Assembly (NCBI GenBank): GCA_041605955.1
Contig: JBFIXI010000012.1
Location: forward strand, 15,000-78,999
Direction of reading: 5' to 3'
Source: JAHEJX01 sp041605955
Lineage (GTDB): Bacteria; Actinomycetota; Acidimicrobiia; Spongiisociales; UBA5794
Length of the DNA: 64,000 nt
Within the stretch, counting starts at the first letter, position 1. Each line of letters starts with the position of its first letter. Below the pieces are notes generated by a model, which saw only the letters and a list, made by a program, of their open reading frames with translations, was not told the DNA's origin and did not search any database. A program made the position numbers and the translations under genes. This document shows positions 52,578 to 61,533 of this stretch, piece by piece.

Positions 52578-53075
52578 GTGAGCCGTCGGAGCCGCTATGC
52601 CCGCCCGGAGTTCGAGCGACGCTTCCTGCTGGAAGCCGTTCCCGCCGGCCTGCAGGGGGCAATCCTCGTTGAGGATCGCTACTTGGCCGGCACGCGGCTC
52701 CGGCTGCGCCGCATCCGCGACGACCGGGGCCGCGGTCCAGTCTCCATGAAGTTGGGCCACAAGGTGCGGCCCGATCCCAACGACCCGTCGCTCAACATGC
52801 ACACGTCTTTCTACCTGAACGAATCCGAGTATCAGCTACTCGCCGATCTTCCTGCACAGAATGCAGCCAAGCTGCGGTATCGCCTACCCCTGGGTGGTCT
52901 GGTTGCGTCCGTCGACGAGTACGTCACTCCGCGTCGCGGGTTGATATTGCTCGAGGTGGAGATGGGCTCTCGTGAGGCGCTCGACCAGTTCGCCGTCCCC
53001 GACTACGCCGGCCGCGAGGTGACCTGGGACGAGGCGTACACCGGCTTCGGAGTTGCCGCTCAACTGGGGGAGTGA
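52578..53075 (+). CDS. CYTH-like triphosphate tunnel protein
   Basis: A 165-residue protein with the CYTH opening EFERRFLLE (E-x-E-x-R, in place of ExExK), RLRLRRIRDDRG, VSMKLGHK, and late acidic strands VDEYVTPRRGLILLEVEMG. The fold hydrolyses or cyclises nucleotide or inorganic triphosphates. Substitution of the signature Lys by Arg may alter activity. GTG start; TAGAGT six bases upstream with TTGCGA 16 bp before it suggests a leaderless transcript. Confidence 0.78.
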   Translation: MSRRSRYARPEFERRFLLEAVPAGLQGAILVEDRYLAGTRLRLRRIRDDRGRGPVSMKLGHKVRPDPNDPSLNMHTSFYLNESEYQLLADLPAQNAAKLRYRLPLGGLVASVDEYVTPRRGLILLEVEMGSREALDQFAVPDYAGREVTWDEAYTGFGVAAQLGE

Positions 53076-53191
53076 GACGGCGCAGGCGACTGTGACTGGC
53101 TCCTCGGAGACGGGCGTCGTCCAGCCCGTCCGCCACCTCCGTATATTGGAAGCGTTACCTGACGGGTTGCCGCTGCTAAATGGGAGAGGAC

Positions 53192-54646
53192 ATGCGGATT
53201 GCTGTGACCGGAGCCACCGGATACATCGGGGGGCGGCTGGTTCCCCAGTTGCTGGCGGCCGGACACGAGGTCGTGTGTTTGGCCCGCAATCCCGACAAGC
53301 TCGACCAGGATCCGTGGCGCCACGCGGTGGAGGTGCGACAAGCCGACGTGCTCGATCGTGAGTCGCTCGATTGGGCCCTCAAGGGTTGTGACGCGGCCTA
53401 CTACCTAGTGCACTCGATGGCTGGCGGCGATGCATTCGAGAGTAAGGATCGGATTGCCGCCGAGACCTTCGCGGCGGCCGCCGCCACCGCGGGCTTGCAG
53501 CGCATCATCTACCTCGGCGGGCTCGGTGGTTCCGACGACGAGCTGTCGCCGCATCTGCGTAGCCGCCATGAGGTGGGCACGGCATTGGCCACCGGGTCAA
53601 CGCCGGTGACCGAGCTGCGCGCCGCAATCGTGATTGGCTCCGGATCGATCTCTTTCGAGATGCTTCGATACCTCGCCGAGGTGTTACCGGTCATGATCAC
53701 TCCCCGCTGGGTCGAAACCCGCTGCCAGCCGATCGCGATCGGTGACGTGTTGGCCTATCTCGTGGCGGCCCTCGGCGATGATTCCGGGAGCCATGTCTAC
53801 GAGATCGGTGGCCCAGACGTCGTGTCGTATCGGGATATGATGCAGTTGTATGCCGACGTCGCTGGTTTGCCCCGTCGGCTGATCATTGGAGTCCCGGTGC
53901 TGTCTCCGAGCTTGTCGTCGCGTTGGATCGGGTTGGTGACTCCATTGGATACGAAGGTGGCCCGCCCCCTGGTCGATTCGCTGCGCAACGAGGTGATCGT
54001 CACCCGCAATCGGCCGCCGTCGCACTGGGGGGTGACCACCACACCGTTGCGCGTCGCCATGGAGCTTGCGTTGCAGAGTCATACCGCTCACGAGGTTGTG
54101 ACGCGTTGGACCGACGCCAGCTCGAGCCCCGCTTTGCCGTTTCGTAGCGACCCCGAATGGTCCGGGGGCACCCTATTCGTCGATCACAAAGAGGTCGCGA
54201 CGGGCGCCACCCGCGAGGCGCTGTATGCCGCGTTCGCCAAGATTGGCGGATCGACCGGCTATTACGTCCACAACTGGGCATGGGGGTTGCGCGGGTTCCT
54301 CGATAGCCTCGTGGGCGGGGTCGGATTGCGGCGGGGTCGCCGCCACCCAACCGACGTCGAGCTGCACGAGTCGATCGACTTCTGGCGGGTGGCTCGAGTG
54401 GAGCGCGGCCGGCTCCTCCAGCTGGCGGCCGAGATGAAGCTGCCGGGTGAGGCGTGGCTCGAGTGGCGGGTGGAGGGGGAAGACGGCGCCACCGTGCTGC
54501 ATCAGACCGCGTATTTCCGCCCCCGTGGGCTGCTGGGCCGGCTCTACTGGTATGCCATGTTTCCGTTCCACCATGCCATCTTCGGCAGCATGGCGCGCCG
54601 CATCGCAGAGCACGCCACCACGGCCGCTCTTGACGCCGCCGCCTAG
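53192..54646 (+). CDS. NAD(P)-binding SDR protein with C-terminal DUF2867 domain
   Basis: A 484-residue fusion: an atypical SDR with the GATGYIGGRLVPQLLAAGHEV loop in outline at the N-terminus and YYLVHSMAGG, then from about residue 325 a SRPBCC-like DUF2867 domain (GFLDSLVGGVGLRRGRRHP). The substrate is unknown. The ATG at 53192 has GGGAGAGG upstream. A TATATT hexamer at 53142-53147 may be its -10 box. It lies just before the photolyase on the same strand. Confidence 0.85.
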   Translation: MRIAVTGATGYIGGRLVPQLLAAGHEVVCLARNPDKLDQDPWRHAVEVRQADVLDRESLDWALKGCDAAYYLVHSMAGGDAFESKDRIAAETFAAAAATAGLQRIIYLGGLGGSDDELSPHLRSRHEVGTALATGSTPVTELRAAIVIGSGSISFEMLRYLAEVLPVMITPRWVETRCQPIAIGDVLAYLVAALGDDSGSHVYEIGGPDVVSYRDMMQLYADVAGLPRRLIIGVPVLSPSLSSRWIGLVTPLDTKVARPLVDSLRNEVIVTRNRPPSHWGVTTTPLRVAMELALQSHTAHEVVTRWTDASSSPALPFRSDPEWSGGTLFVDHKEVATGATREALYAAFAKIGGSTGYYVHNWAWGLRGFLDSLVGGVGLRRGRRHPTDVELHESIDFWRVARVERGRLLQLAAEMKLPGEAWLEWRVEGEDGATVLHQTAYFRPRGLLGRLYWYAMFPFHHAIFGSMARRIAEHATTAALDAAA

Positions 54647-54703
54647 CCGTTCCCGACCGGAGCTGACCACCGGATAGATTGTCCCGCGGAGGAGCGAAGG
54701 CAC

Positions 54704-56188
54704 GTGGATACGGTCTGGATTTTGGGTGACCAGCTCAATCGGCGAATTGAGTCACTAAGGGAACGGACGCCAGACGACACCCGTGTCCTCATGGTCGAGA
54801 GCCGCGCCAAGCTGGCTTCGAAGCGATTCCACCGCCAGCGGCTGCATTTGGTCCTCACCGCGATGCGCCGCTTTGCCGCCGAGCTCGAGCATGAGGGCTT
54901 TGCGGTCGACTACCGCCACAGTGATTCGCTCATGGCGGGCCTACGCGCCCATTGCGCTGACCATCGCCCCGAACGAGTGGTGGCGATGGAGCCGATGTCG
55001 TGGACGATGCGGCAGCGCCTCGGCGAGCTCGAAGTGGAGATCGTGCGCTCCAACCAGTTCCTCTGCCACTACCAGGACTTCGCCACGTGGGCGGAGGGCC
55101 GCCGCACCCTCGTCATGGAGGACTTCTATCGATGGCAGCGGCAGCGCCTCGACTACCTCATGGACGGAGATGAGCCCGCCGGCGGCCGGTGGAACTACGA
55201 CAAGTCCAACCGCCAGCCGCCCCCCAAAGACGGGCGCAGTTGGCCGGTTCCGGTGCAGTCCCGCCTTGACGAACTCGACGCGGCGGTTACCTCGGGGATG
55301 CCCGCGGGCGCGTTCGGTGCTGCGCCGGACGGTACGTGGGCGACATCACGGCGAGCAGCGCTCGCCCGTCTTCGCCATTTCGTGGCGGAGGTGCTTCCCC
55401 GCTACGGGCCTCACCAGGACGCCATGCTCGCAGGAGAGTGGTCGATGGCGCACTCGCTGCTCAGCCCGTACCTCAACCTCGGCATGCTGCTTCCGGACGA
55501 GGTGTGTGACGCCGCCGAGGAGGCGTACCGGGCGGGAACCGCCCCCATCGAGTCGGTCGAAGGCTTCATCCGTCAGGTGCTCGGGTGGCGCGAGTACGTT
55601 TGGGGGGTCTACTGGCTGTGGATGCCCGAGTACCGCCGCATGAACCGACTGGAAGCGGACCGGGCGCTGCCTCCCGCCTTCGCCGGCTCGTCGACAGAGA
55701 TGAACTGTCTTCGCCAGTCGCTGGCCGCCGTGCGAGAGCACGGCTACGCCCACCACATACAGCGGCTGATGATCTTCGGGAACCTCGGGCTCATCGCCGG
55801 CATCGAGCCGCAATCGTTGGTCGACTGGATGTGGGCATCGTTCGTGGATGGGGCCGAGTGGGTGATGCTGCCCAACGTCATCGGCATGGCGCTTTACGCC
55901 GACGGCGGGATGATGGCGACGAAGCCGTACGCAGCCGGAGGCAACTACATCAGCAAGATGAGCGATTACTGCCGAGGGTGCTCCTACCGACCCAAAAAAC
56001 GAGTGGGCGACGATGCCTGCCCGTTCACCACGCTCTATTGGGACTTCCTAGCCCGCAACCGCGAGCGGCTCGCCGACAATCACCGTCTCGCTCGCCAGCT
56101 GGCGGCCGTCGACAAGCTCGAGGATCTCGACCAGGTGCGAGCCCGGGCAAGTCAGATCCTCGAGCTGTTGGACGCCGGCGAGTTGTGA
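54704..56188 (+). CDS. phrB: Iron-sulfur photolyase / cryptochrome (FeS-BCP, PhrB type)
   Basis: A 494-residue member of the bacterial (6-4) photolyase-cryptochrome group. It starts VWILGDQLN, has the FAD-domain stretches WREYVWGVYWLWMPEY and MWASFVDGAEWVMLPNVIGMALYADGG in outline, and four Cys at residues 335, 423, 426 and 439 that match the [4Fe-4S] ligands. It should repair UV 6-4 photoproducts or act in light sensing. GTG start with GGAGGAGCGAAGG upstream. 57 bp after the SDR gene. Confidence 0.92.
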   Translation: MDTVWILGDQLNRRIESLRERTPDDTRVLMVESRAKLASKRFHRQRLHLVLTAMRRFAAELEHEGFAVDYRHSDSLMAGLRAHCADHRPERVVAMEPMSWTMRQRLGELEVEIVRSNQFLCHYQDFATWAEGRRTLVMEDFYRWQRQRLDYLMDGDEPAGGRWNYDKSNRQPPPKDGRSWPVPVQSRLDELDAAVTSGMPAGAFGAAPDGTWATSRRAALARLRHFVAEVLPRYGPHQDAMLAGEWSMAHSLLSPYLNLGMLLPDEVCDAAEEAYRAGTAPIESVEGFIRQVLGWREYVWGVYWLWMPEYRRMNRLEADRALPPAFAGSSTEMNCLRQSLAAVREHGYAHHIQRLMIFGNLGLIAGIEPQSLVDWMWASFVDGAEWVMLPNVIGMALYADGGMMATKPYAAGGNYISKMSDYCRGCSYRPKKRVGDDACPFTTLYWDFLARNRERLADNHRLARQLAAVDKLEDLDQVRARASQILELLDAGEL

Positions 56189-56195
56189 AGCCGGT

Positions 56196-57623
56196 TCACC
56201 TCCGGCGGAACAGTGCCCGGATCGCTCGGGCCGCCACCTTGGCGAGTCCGAATCTCGCCCGCCACGGGAGGTCGGAGAGCGTGGTCGCCCCGCGATTCAC
56301 CGGTCGCCAGGGAGGTGGCCCGGTTGCATCGAGGTGATCGCGCACTGCCGCGAGCTCCGGCTCCCAATGGTGTTCGGGCAGAATGATCTCCCACCATCGC
56401 TTGCCGGCGGCGAATCCGAGCGCAAAGTCGCTCTCCCGCAGCTCACGGGACAGGAAGCCGGCAAAATCCCCGAGGAGCTCTCCGGCGAGCAACTGCGGGA
56501 CGTAGCCATCCTCGACTACCAGCCGGGGGTGGATCACGTCGGCCGACACCGGTCGGGTGGACTCGAGATCGACGGCGGCATGGAGCGCGGCTAACACAGG
56601 ATCGGCAACGCCGGATACGCCGTTCTCCGCCGCCCACCGCTGCAGCTTCTCCGGATCCTCCGCCGCCAGGAGGCCGGCCAGCTCCTCCAACCGGCGACGC
56701 ATTCGGTTCTCCCGGTCGATGCGTCGCAGCTCGTCGGAGAGTATCTGCACGGGGAAGATCGACATGGCACGCACGATCGACCCGATCCAATCGGCGGCGC
56801 GATGTGGGTCGGACCAAGCGGTCCCGGTTGACGGGCCCTCCGATCGCGGGTCGATCACTGCACAGCGCAGCCCGCGGGATGACTCCGGCAGCATGCCCAG
56901 TGTGCGGTGGATCGGGCGGCTCTGTACGAGCCCCCCGTCGGTGAACCACCATGCCTCGCTGCCTGAAGAGGCGTCCTCGAGACCACGGGCGGCGTACTCG
57001 GAGATCGCGGTGGAGCGGTCGAGCAGCACGGGTGGAAACGCCACCGGATTGGCGACCGAAGCCATGACGACATCGATCGGCGCCGACGGTTCGGCGGCAA
57101 ACAACCGGGCCGGATCCCCACCCGCTCGATAACAGAACTGTGACCAGTCGGCATACGTGACCGCATCGGCGGGATGCTCGCCGAGGTCGTCGAGCTGATA
57201 TCGGTACCCGCGCAGAGTCGTGAGCGCGACGTGGACCGCAACGTTGGCCGGCTCGGTCGGTGGTCGGGCGACGTGATGTGCCCTGCCTTCGACCATCAAG
57301 CGCTGCAGCGAGGAGCGCAACCCCGAGTGGCCTAGCGGAGATCGCTTGCCGGTCGTGAGCACCTCCAGCCCGACACCGTCCACCCATGCATCGCGGAACA
57401 CCTTCACCGGGTCGAGGCCGTGAGCCAGTGAGTGCGCGGCTAGCAAAGCGATCGTCGCCCCGGCCGATGCTCCGCCCCACGCCGGCAGCTGGATATCACG
57501 ACCCCGCCGCCGCAGCTCGTGACGGCCGGCGATGAGCGCGGCCGCAGCTCCGGCTTGATAAGCCCCCAGCGACGCGCTGCCCGGGAGCACTACCGCGATG
57601 TCGAGGCCGTCTGAGTGCGCCAT
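56196..57623 (-). CDS. Patatin-like phospholipase family protein
   Basis: A 475-residue lipid hydrolase. The oxyanion segment is PGSASLGAYQAG, the nucleophile elbow GGASAGAT holds the Ser, and the Asp is in FTDGGLVQSRP. There is no signal peptide, so it is cytosolic or membrane-bound. The C-terminal ~200 residues are helical and of unknown role. ATG 57623 is the start set by homology; the frame to 58076 lies inside the exchanger gene. It converges on the photolyase gene with a 7-bp gap. Confidence 0.85.
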   Translation of the reverse strand: MAHSDGLDIAVVLPGSASLGAYQAGAAAALIAGRHELRRRGRDIQLPAWGGASAGATIALLAAHSLAHGLDPVKVFRDAWVDGVGLEVLTTGKRSPLGHSGLRSSLQRLMVEGRAHHVARPPTEPANVAVHVALTTLRGYRYQLDDLGEHPADAVTYADWSQFCYRAGGDPARLFAAEPSAPIDVVMASVANPVAFPPVLLDRSTAISEYAARGLEDASSGSEAWWFTDGGLVQSRPIHRTLGMLPESSRGLRCAVIDPRSEGPSTGTAWSDPHRAADWIGSIVRAMSIFPVQILSDELRRIDRENRMRRRLEELAGLLAAEDPEKLQRWAAENGVSGVADPVLAALHAAVDLESTRPVSADVIHPRLVVEDGYVPQLLAGELLGDFAGFLSRELRESDFALGFAAGKRWWEIILPEHHWEPELAAVRDHLDATGPPPWRPVNRGATTLSDLPWRARFGLAKVAARAIRALFRRR

Positions 57624-57631
57624 CGTGTCAC

Positions 57632-58639
57632 TCAGCCTGCGAACAGGGCGGTTACGCCGAGCGAATAGAAGCCGAGGATGGCGACGCCTTCGAAGCCGAT
57701 GTGGCGTCGTTCGCGCGACAGCATCCCGGCGGCGAGCATCGAAGTGAGCAGGACTGTCAACGCCATGAAGAAGATCGCCTGGGAATCGGCAGCGTGATAC
57801 ACCGACCCGTCGGTGAACGCGGTATCGGCGGCCGCGATGAAGAGGACGTCGAACGTGTTGCCGCCGACGATGTTCGATACGGCCAGCGTGAGCGCCCCGA
57901 TACGAACCGCGGCGATGACGGTAACGAGCTCCGGAAGCGATGTGATGACGCTGGTGAAGAGGGCGCCGACAACGGACCCCGACAACCCGGACTCGGTAGC
58001 TACCACGACTCCGGCGCGACCGATCATGTAGCCGACCCCGCCGACGACGGCGGCCAATCCGATGAAGGTCATCCACAACTGGCGGAGCGATCGATCCGAC
58101 CGTTGATCCGGTTGGTCCTCGTCAATCACCGTCTTCCCGGTTCGTTTGGGCCGCCACATCGGCTCGTTGCGGGCGCGGCGGGTGACGATCAGTCCGTACC
58201 CGTAGACCGCAACGAGGACCAGCGTGGCCGGGTGCAGCCAGCCGACCATGATCTCAGGAGTCCCCGACGCCGCCAGCACAACCCCGATCAGCGCCATCAG
58301 GACCATCGTCTGCACGATATTGGGAAGCGATGCTGCGGCATGCTCGAGATTCACCCGGCGGTAGAACATATCGGCGATCACCAGAAACGTCGTCTGGGCG
58401 GCGATTCCGCCGATCGCGTTGCTGACGGCAAACCCGGCCTCCCCGGAGGTAGCGCCGGTTATCGTCGTCATCAAGCCCGGCAGGGAAGTGGCAGCGCCGA
58501 GCAGCAGAGCACCTGCCAGCGCTTCTCCTATCCCGGTGCGGTCGGCGAGCTCATCGACGATGCGTGCGAACCGGACGCCGGCGGTGATCAGAACGCCCGC
58601 ACTGAGCACGAGAACGAAGATTGCTGCGGTGAACGACAC
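57632..58639 (-). CDS. Second sodium/calcium exchanger (CaCA) family protein
   Basis: A 335-residue membrane protein with two halves: GAATSLPGLMTTITGAT and VITSLPELVTVIAAVRIGALTLAVSN carry the alpha-repeats, separated by a ~40-residue charged loop. The first repeat has Gly where the acidic ion ligand normally lies (SLPGL rather than SLPEL), so ion choice may differ from the exchanger at 48753. It is eight bases upstream of the patatin gene on the same strand. Confidence 0.83.
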   Translation of the reverse strand: MSFTAAIFVLVLSAGVLITAGVRFARIVDELADRTGIGEALAGALLLGAATSLPGLMTTITGATSGEAGFAVSNAIGGIAAQTTFLVIADMFYRRVNLEHAAASLPNIVQTMVLMALIGVVLAASGTPEIMVGWLHPATLVLVAVYGYGLIVTRRARNEPMWRPKRTGKTVIDEDQPDQRSDRSLRQLWMTFIGLAAVVGGVGYMIGRAGVVVATESGLSGSVVGALFTSVITSLPELVTVIAAVRIGALTLAVSNIVGGNTFDVLFIAAADTAFTDGSVYHAADSQAIFFMALTVLLTSMLAAGMLSRERRHIGFEGVAILGFYSLGVTALFAG

Positions 58640-58760
58640 CGTTACTCCTGATCGGTTGGTAGGTCACTACCCGTCCGCAGAGGGTGGGAAACCCGGGGAT
58701 AGGAGGAGGCCCGGCCCACCCGCGACGCCGCCCGAATAGATCGCAGCAGGTCGAGGCGAT

Positions 58761-60641
58761 CTACCGGTCCAGGAACCCGAGAATGGAGGCGCCTATCGAC
58801 TCGGCATCGAGGCCGTTGTTCGCCAGGATTGTGTCGGCGTTGCCGTGAGGCTGAAAGCTGTCCGGGAGCCCGAGTATGCGGACACGGCCCGCCAGGCCGT
58901 CGGCCGTCAGCGCTTCCAATACGCCGGCTCCGAACCCTCCCGTGGTCACGTTGTCTTCGATCGTGACCACCAGCTCGTGCGCGGCGGCCCATGTCGCGAG
59001 CCGCGCATCGAGCGGCTTGACCCAGCGGGCGTTGACGACCCCGACGCTGACCCCGTCCTGTTCCAGCAGGATGGCCGCCTTCTCGGCGACGTCGACCATA
59101 CGTCCTACCGCCAACAACAACACATCGTTGCCGCGGCGTCGCTCTTCCCACTCACCCACGACGAGCGGCTCATGAGGCCCGGGTGGGATCACGTCTACGG
59201 TTGCCTTGGGGAACCGAATCGCCACCGGACGGTCGGATTTCAGCGCGGCCTCGAGTGCACGACACAGCTCCTCCGGGCTGGCGGGCGCCGCAATGCTGAT
59301 ACCGGGGACGAGGCGCAGATACGACAGGTCGAACATCCCATGATGGGACGCCCCGTCGGGCCCGGTGATGCCGGCGCGGTCGAGGACGAACACCACGGGC
59401 TGATCGTGCAGGGCCACGTCGAGGATGATCTGGTCCAGAGCGCGCTGGAGGAAAGTCGAGTAGATCGCCACCACGGGTCTTAGCCCCCCCATCGCCATTC
59501 CCGCTGCCAGCGTGACGGCGTGCTGCTCGCACAACCCCACGTCGATCACCCGCTCGGGCCACCGACTGCTCATTGCGCTCAAACCGGTAGACGATGTCAT
59601 GGCCGCGGTGACCGCTACCACCTCGGGGCGGCGTTCGGCGATGTTCGCCAAGGCCTCCCCGAACACGTCGGTGTACTTGGTCGAGGTGGCCATCGGCTTC
59701 CCGGTGGCTACGTCGAAGGCGCCGACCCCGTGCAGCTTGTCGAGCTCGTCGGCGACGGCCGGGGGGTAGCCGCGGCCCTTGTCCGTCACGACGTGGATGA
59801 CGACCGGCTCGTCGATCTCCTTCGCCTGGGCGAACGTCGTTTCCAAGGTCTGGAGATCGTGACCGTTGATCGGGCCGGCGTATTTCAGCCCGAGAACATC
59901 GAAGAACGTCGACGGCTGCACGATCTGCTTCAGCGCCTCCTTGATCCTGCGGGCGGCCTCATCGGCCGTGTCACCGATGAGCGGAATCTCGCGCAGCGCT
60001 CGCCCGATGAGCCGCTTGGTCGACTCGTACCGCGGGTCCACCCGCAGCGCCGCCAGATGGCGCGCCAATCCGCCGACTGTTGGCGCATAGGAACGGCCGT
60101 TGTCGTTGATGACAACGATCACGCCCGGCGGCTTGGCTTGGGCCAGATGGTTGAGCGCCTCGTACGCCATACCGCCGGTGAGTGCCCCGTCACCGATCAC
60201 GGCAACGACGTAGCGTTGGTCATCCTTTCGGCGCGCCATCGCCAGGCCCAGGGCATAGCTGATGGATGTCGACGCGTGGCTGTTCTCCACCAAGTCGTGA
60301 GCGCTCTCGGTGCGACTGGGGTATCCGGAGATACCGCCGTGCTGGCGCAACCCGCCGAACTCCTGCGCCCGGCCCGTCAGCATCTTGTGCACATACGCTT
60401 GGTGGCCGACGTCCCAGATGATGTGATCTACCCCGGAATCGAACGCCCGATGGAGCGCGATGGTCAACTCCACCACCCCGAGGTTCGGGGAGAGATGGCC
60501 GCCGGTGAGGGAAACCGCCGCTATCAGCTGGGTGCGGATTTCCTTGGCCAGCGCGGTCAAGCCATCGTGATCCAGGTTGCCCAGCTTCTCCGCCAGCTGC
60601 GGATCGTCGAGCAGTGCGCCGGCGTCCATTGCTTCTGTCAA
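58761..60641 (-). CDS. dxs: 1-deoxy-D-xylulose-5-phosphate synthase
   Basis: A 626-residue thiamine-diphosphate enzyme that starts the MEP isoprenoid pathway from pyruvate and glyceraldehyde 3-phosphate. VGHQAYVHKMLTGR, the TPP motif GDGALTGGMAYEALN in outline, and DRAGITGPDG in the middle domain are present; the C-terminal transketolase domain is complete. TTG start at 60641 with AGGAG seven bases upstream; ATG 60629 is an alternative. Confidence 0.95.
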   Translation of the reverse strand: MTEAMDAGALLDDPQLAEKLGNLDHDGLTALAKEIRTQLIAAVSLTGGHLSPNLGVVELTIALHRAFDSGVDHIIWDVGHQAYVHKMLTGRAQEFGGLRQHGGISGYPSRTESAHDLVENSHASTSISYALGLAMARRKDDQRYVVAVIGDGALTGGMAYEALNHLAQAKPPGVIVVINDNGRSYAPTVGGLARHLAALRVDPRYESTKRLIGRALREIPLIGDTADEAARRIKEALKQIVQPSTFFDVLGLKYAGPINGHDLQTLETTFAQAKEIDEPVVIHVVTDKGRGYPPAVADELDKLHGVGAFDVATGKPMATSTKYTDVFGEALANIAERRPEVVAVTAAMTSSTGLSAMSSRWPERVIDVGLCEQHAVTLAAGMAMGGLRPVVAIYSTFLQRALDQIILDVALHDQPVVFVLDRAGITGPDGASHHGMFDLSYLRLVPGISIAAPASPEELCRALEAALKSDRPVAIRFPKATVDVIPPGPHEPLVVGEWEERRRGNDVLLLAVGRMVDVAEKAAILLEQDGVSVGVVNARWVKPLDARLATWAAAHELVVTIEDNVTTGGFGAGVLEALTADGLAGRVRILGLPDSFQPHGNADTILANNGLDAESIGASILGFLDR

Positions 60642-60837
60642 CGGCTGGCTCCTGTCATCAATCGGATCGTCATCGGCTCATCGTTGTGATCGGTTCATCG
60701 TCATGGCGCGCAGGGGTGCGGCCCACCAGGTGCTTCTCCACACTATCGGTAGCGTACCGCGCCTCAGGATGCGCCCAGCAGTTGCGATGCCGAAAGCACC
60801 GGTTCCGTCGGCACACATCGCGTCATCGCCGCCGAGC
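60642..60837. other. dxs upstream region with a 13-bp direct repeat
   Basis: ATCGG(C/T)TCATCGT occurs at 60672-60684 and 60689-60701, 17 bp apart and just before the dxs ribosome site. I find no confident promoter; a GATAGT-like hexamer near 60745 on the minus strand is possible. The idi gene ends at 60838, so dxs and idi may be co-transcribed. Confidence 0.35.
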
Positions 60838-61380
60838 TCAGGCCGCGTCGGGATCACCGCCCGTACGGTCCCAGAAGCTCGCGGCGAGCGCCAAGGCTGC
60901 TTCAACCCAGGGCGTGTAGCGATCGGGCGAAGCCGCCAGCTCGCGACGTAGCCGAGAGACCTCCATCCACCGCCAGGCGTGGACCTCCGCCGGGTCAGGC
61001 GTGGGGTGTCCGTCGAAGCGTCCGACCAGCACGTGGTCGAGCTCATGCTCCACGAGCCCGCTGGCGGCGTCAACGGCGTGATACGTGAACGTCCCGGCCT
61101 GAGCGAGGCTGGCCCGAACCCCCATCTCCTCCCGCAGGCGACGCACTCCGGCGGCCACCACATCTTCGCTGGGTCGCGGATGAGTGCAGCACGTGTTGGA
61201 CCAGCGGCCCCTGAAGTGATGCTTGGTGAGGGCACGCTGCTGCACCAGCACTCGGCCGGTCGAGTCAAAGAGGAACACGGACAACGCCCGATGCAAGATA
61301 CCCGGCGGCTGATGGGCGGCGAGCTTCTCCTCCGTCCCGATGGCGCGGTCCGCATCGTCAACGACGATCACTAACTCCAC
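60838..61380 (-). CDS. idi: Isopentenyl-diphosphate delta-isomerase (type 1)
   Basis: A 180-residue Nudix-fold enzyme that converts IPP to DMAPP. The catalytic Cys is in WSNTCCTHPRP and the catalytic Glu in VEHELDHVL; the Nudix-like helix is RRLREEMG. It acts with Dxs in isoprenoid supply. GTG start at 61380 with TAAGCT six bases upstream and no Shine-Dalgarno, so it is probably leaderless. Confidence 0.93.
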   Translation of the reverse strand: MELVIVVDDADRAIGTEEKLAAHQPPGILHRALSVFLFDSTGRVLVQQRALTKHHFRGRWSNTCCTHPRPSEDVVAAGVRRLREEMGVRASLAQAGTFTYHAVDAASGLVEHELDHVLVGRFDGHPTPDPAEVHAWRWMEVSRLRRELAASPDRYTPWVEAALALAASFWDRTGGDPDAA

Positions 61381-61490
61381 CCCTTGAGCTTATGCAGCCG
61401 AATTGCGGCAATGGCGGCGAACAGGAGGTTGCCGCACCTGGAAGGTCGTCCCAGGGGCGTCGACCCGCCGGACGGGTAGGCCCGTAGAAC

Positions 61491-61496
61491 TACAAT
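61491..61496 (+). promoter_or_regulatory. Possible -10 box (TACAAT) of the sulfotransferase genes
   Basis: TACAAT (five of six consensus bases) lies 37 bp before the GTG at 61534. A clear -35 at 16-18 bp is not seen. Confidence 0.35.
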
Positions 61497-61533
61497 CCCG
61501 CGTCGTTCGGACGTCACGTAGAGGCGAGTTCAG

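Noticed and set aside
56196..58076. Long N-terminal extension of the patatin gene
   Set aside because: It would overlap the exchanger gene for about 445 bp and encodes Arg-rich sequence typical of a shadow frame. The family start is at 57623.
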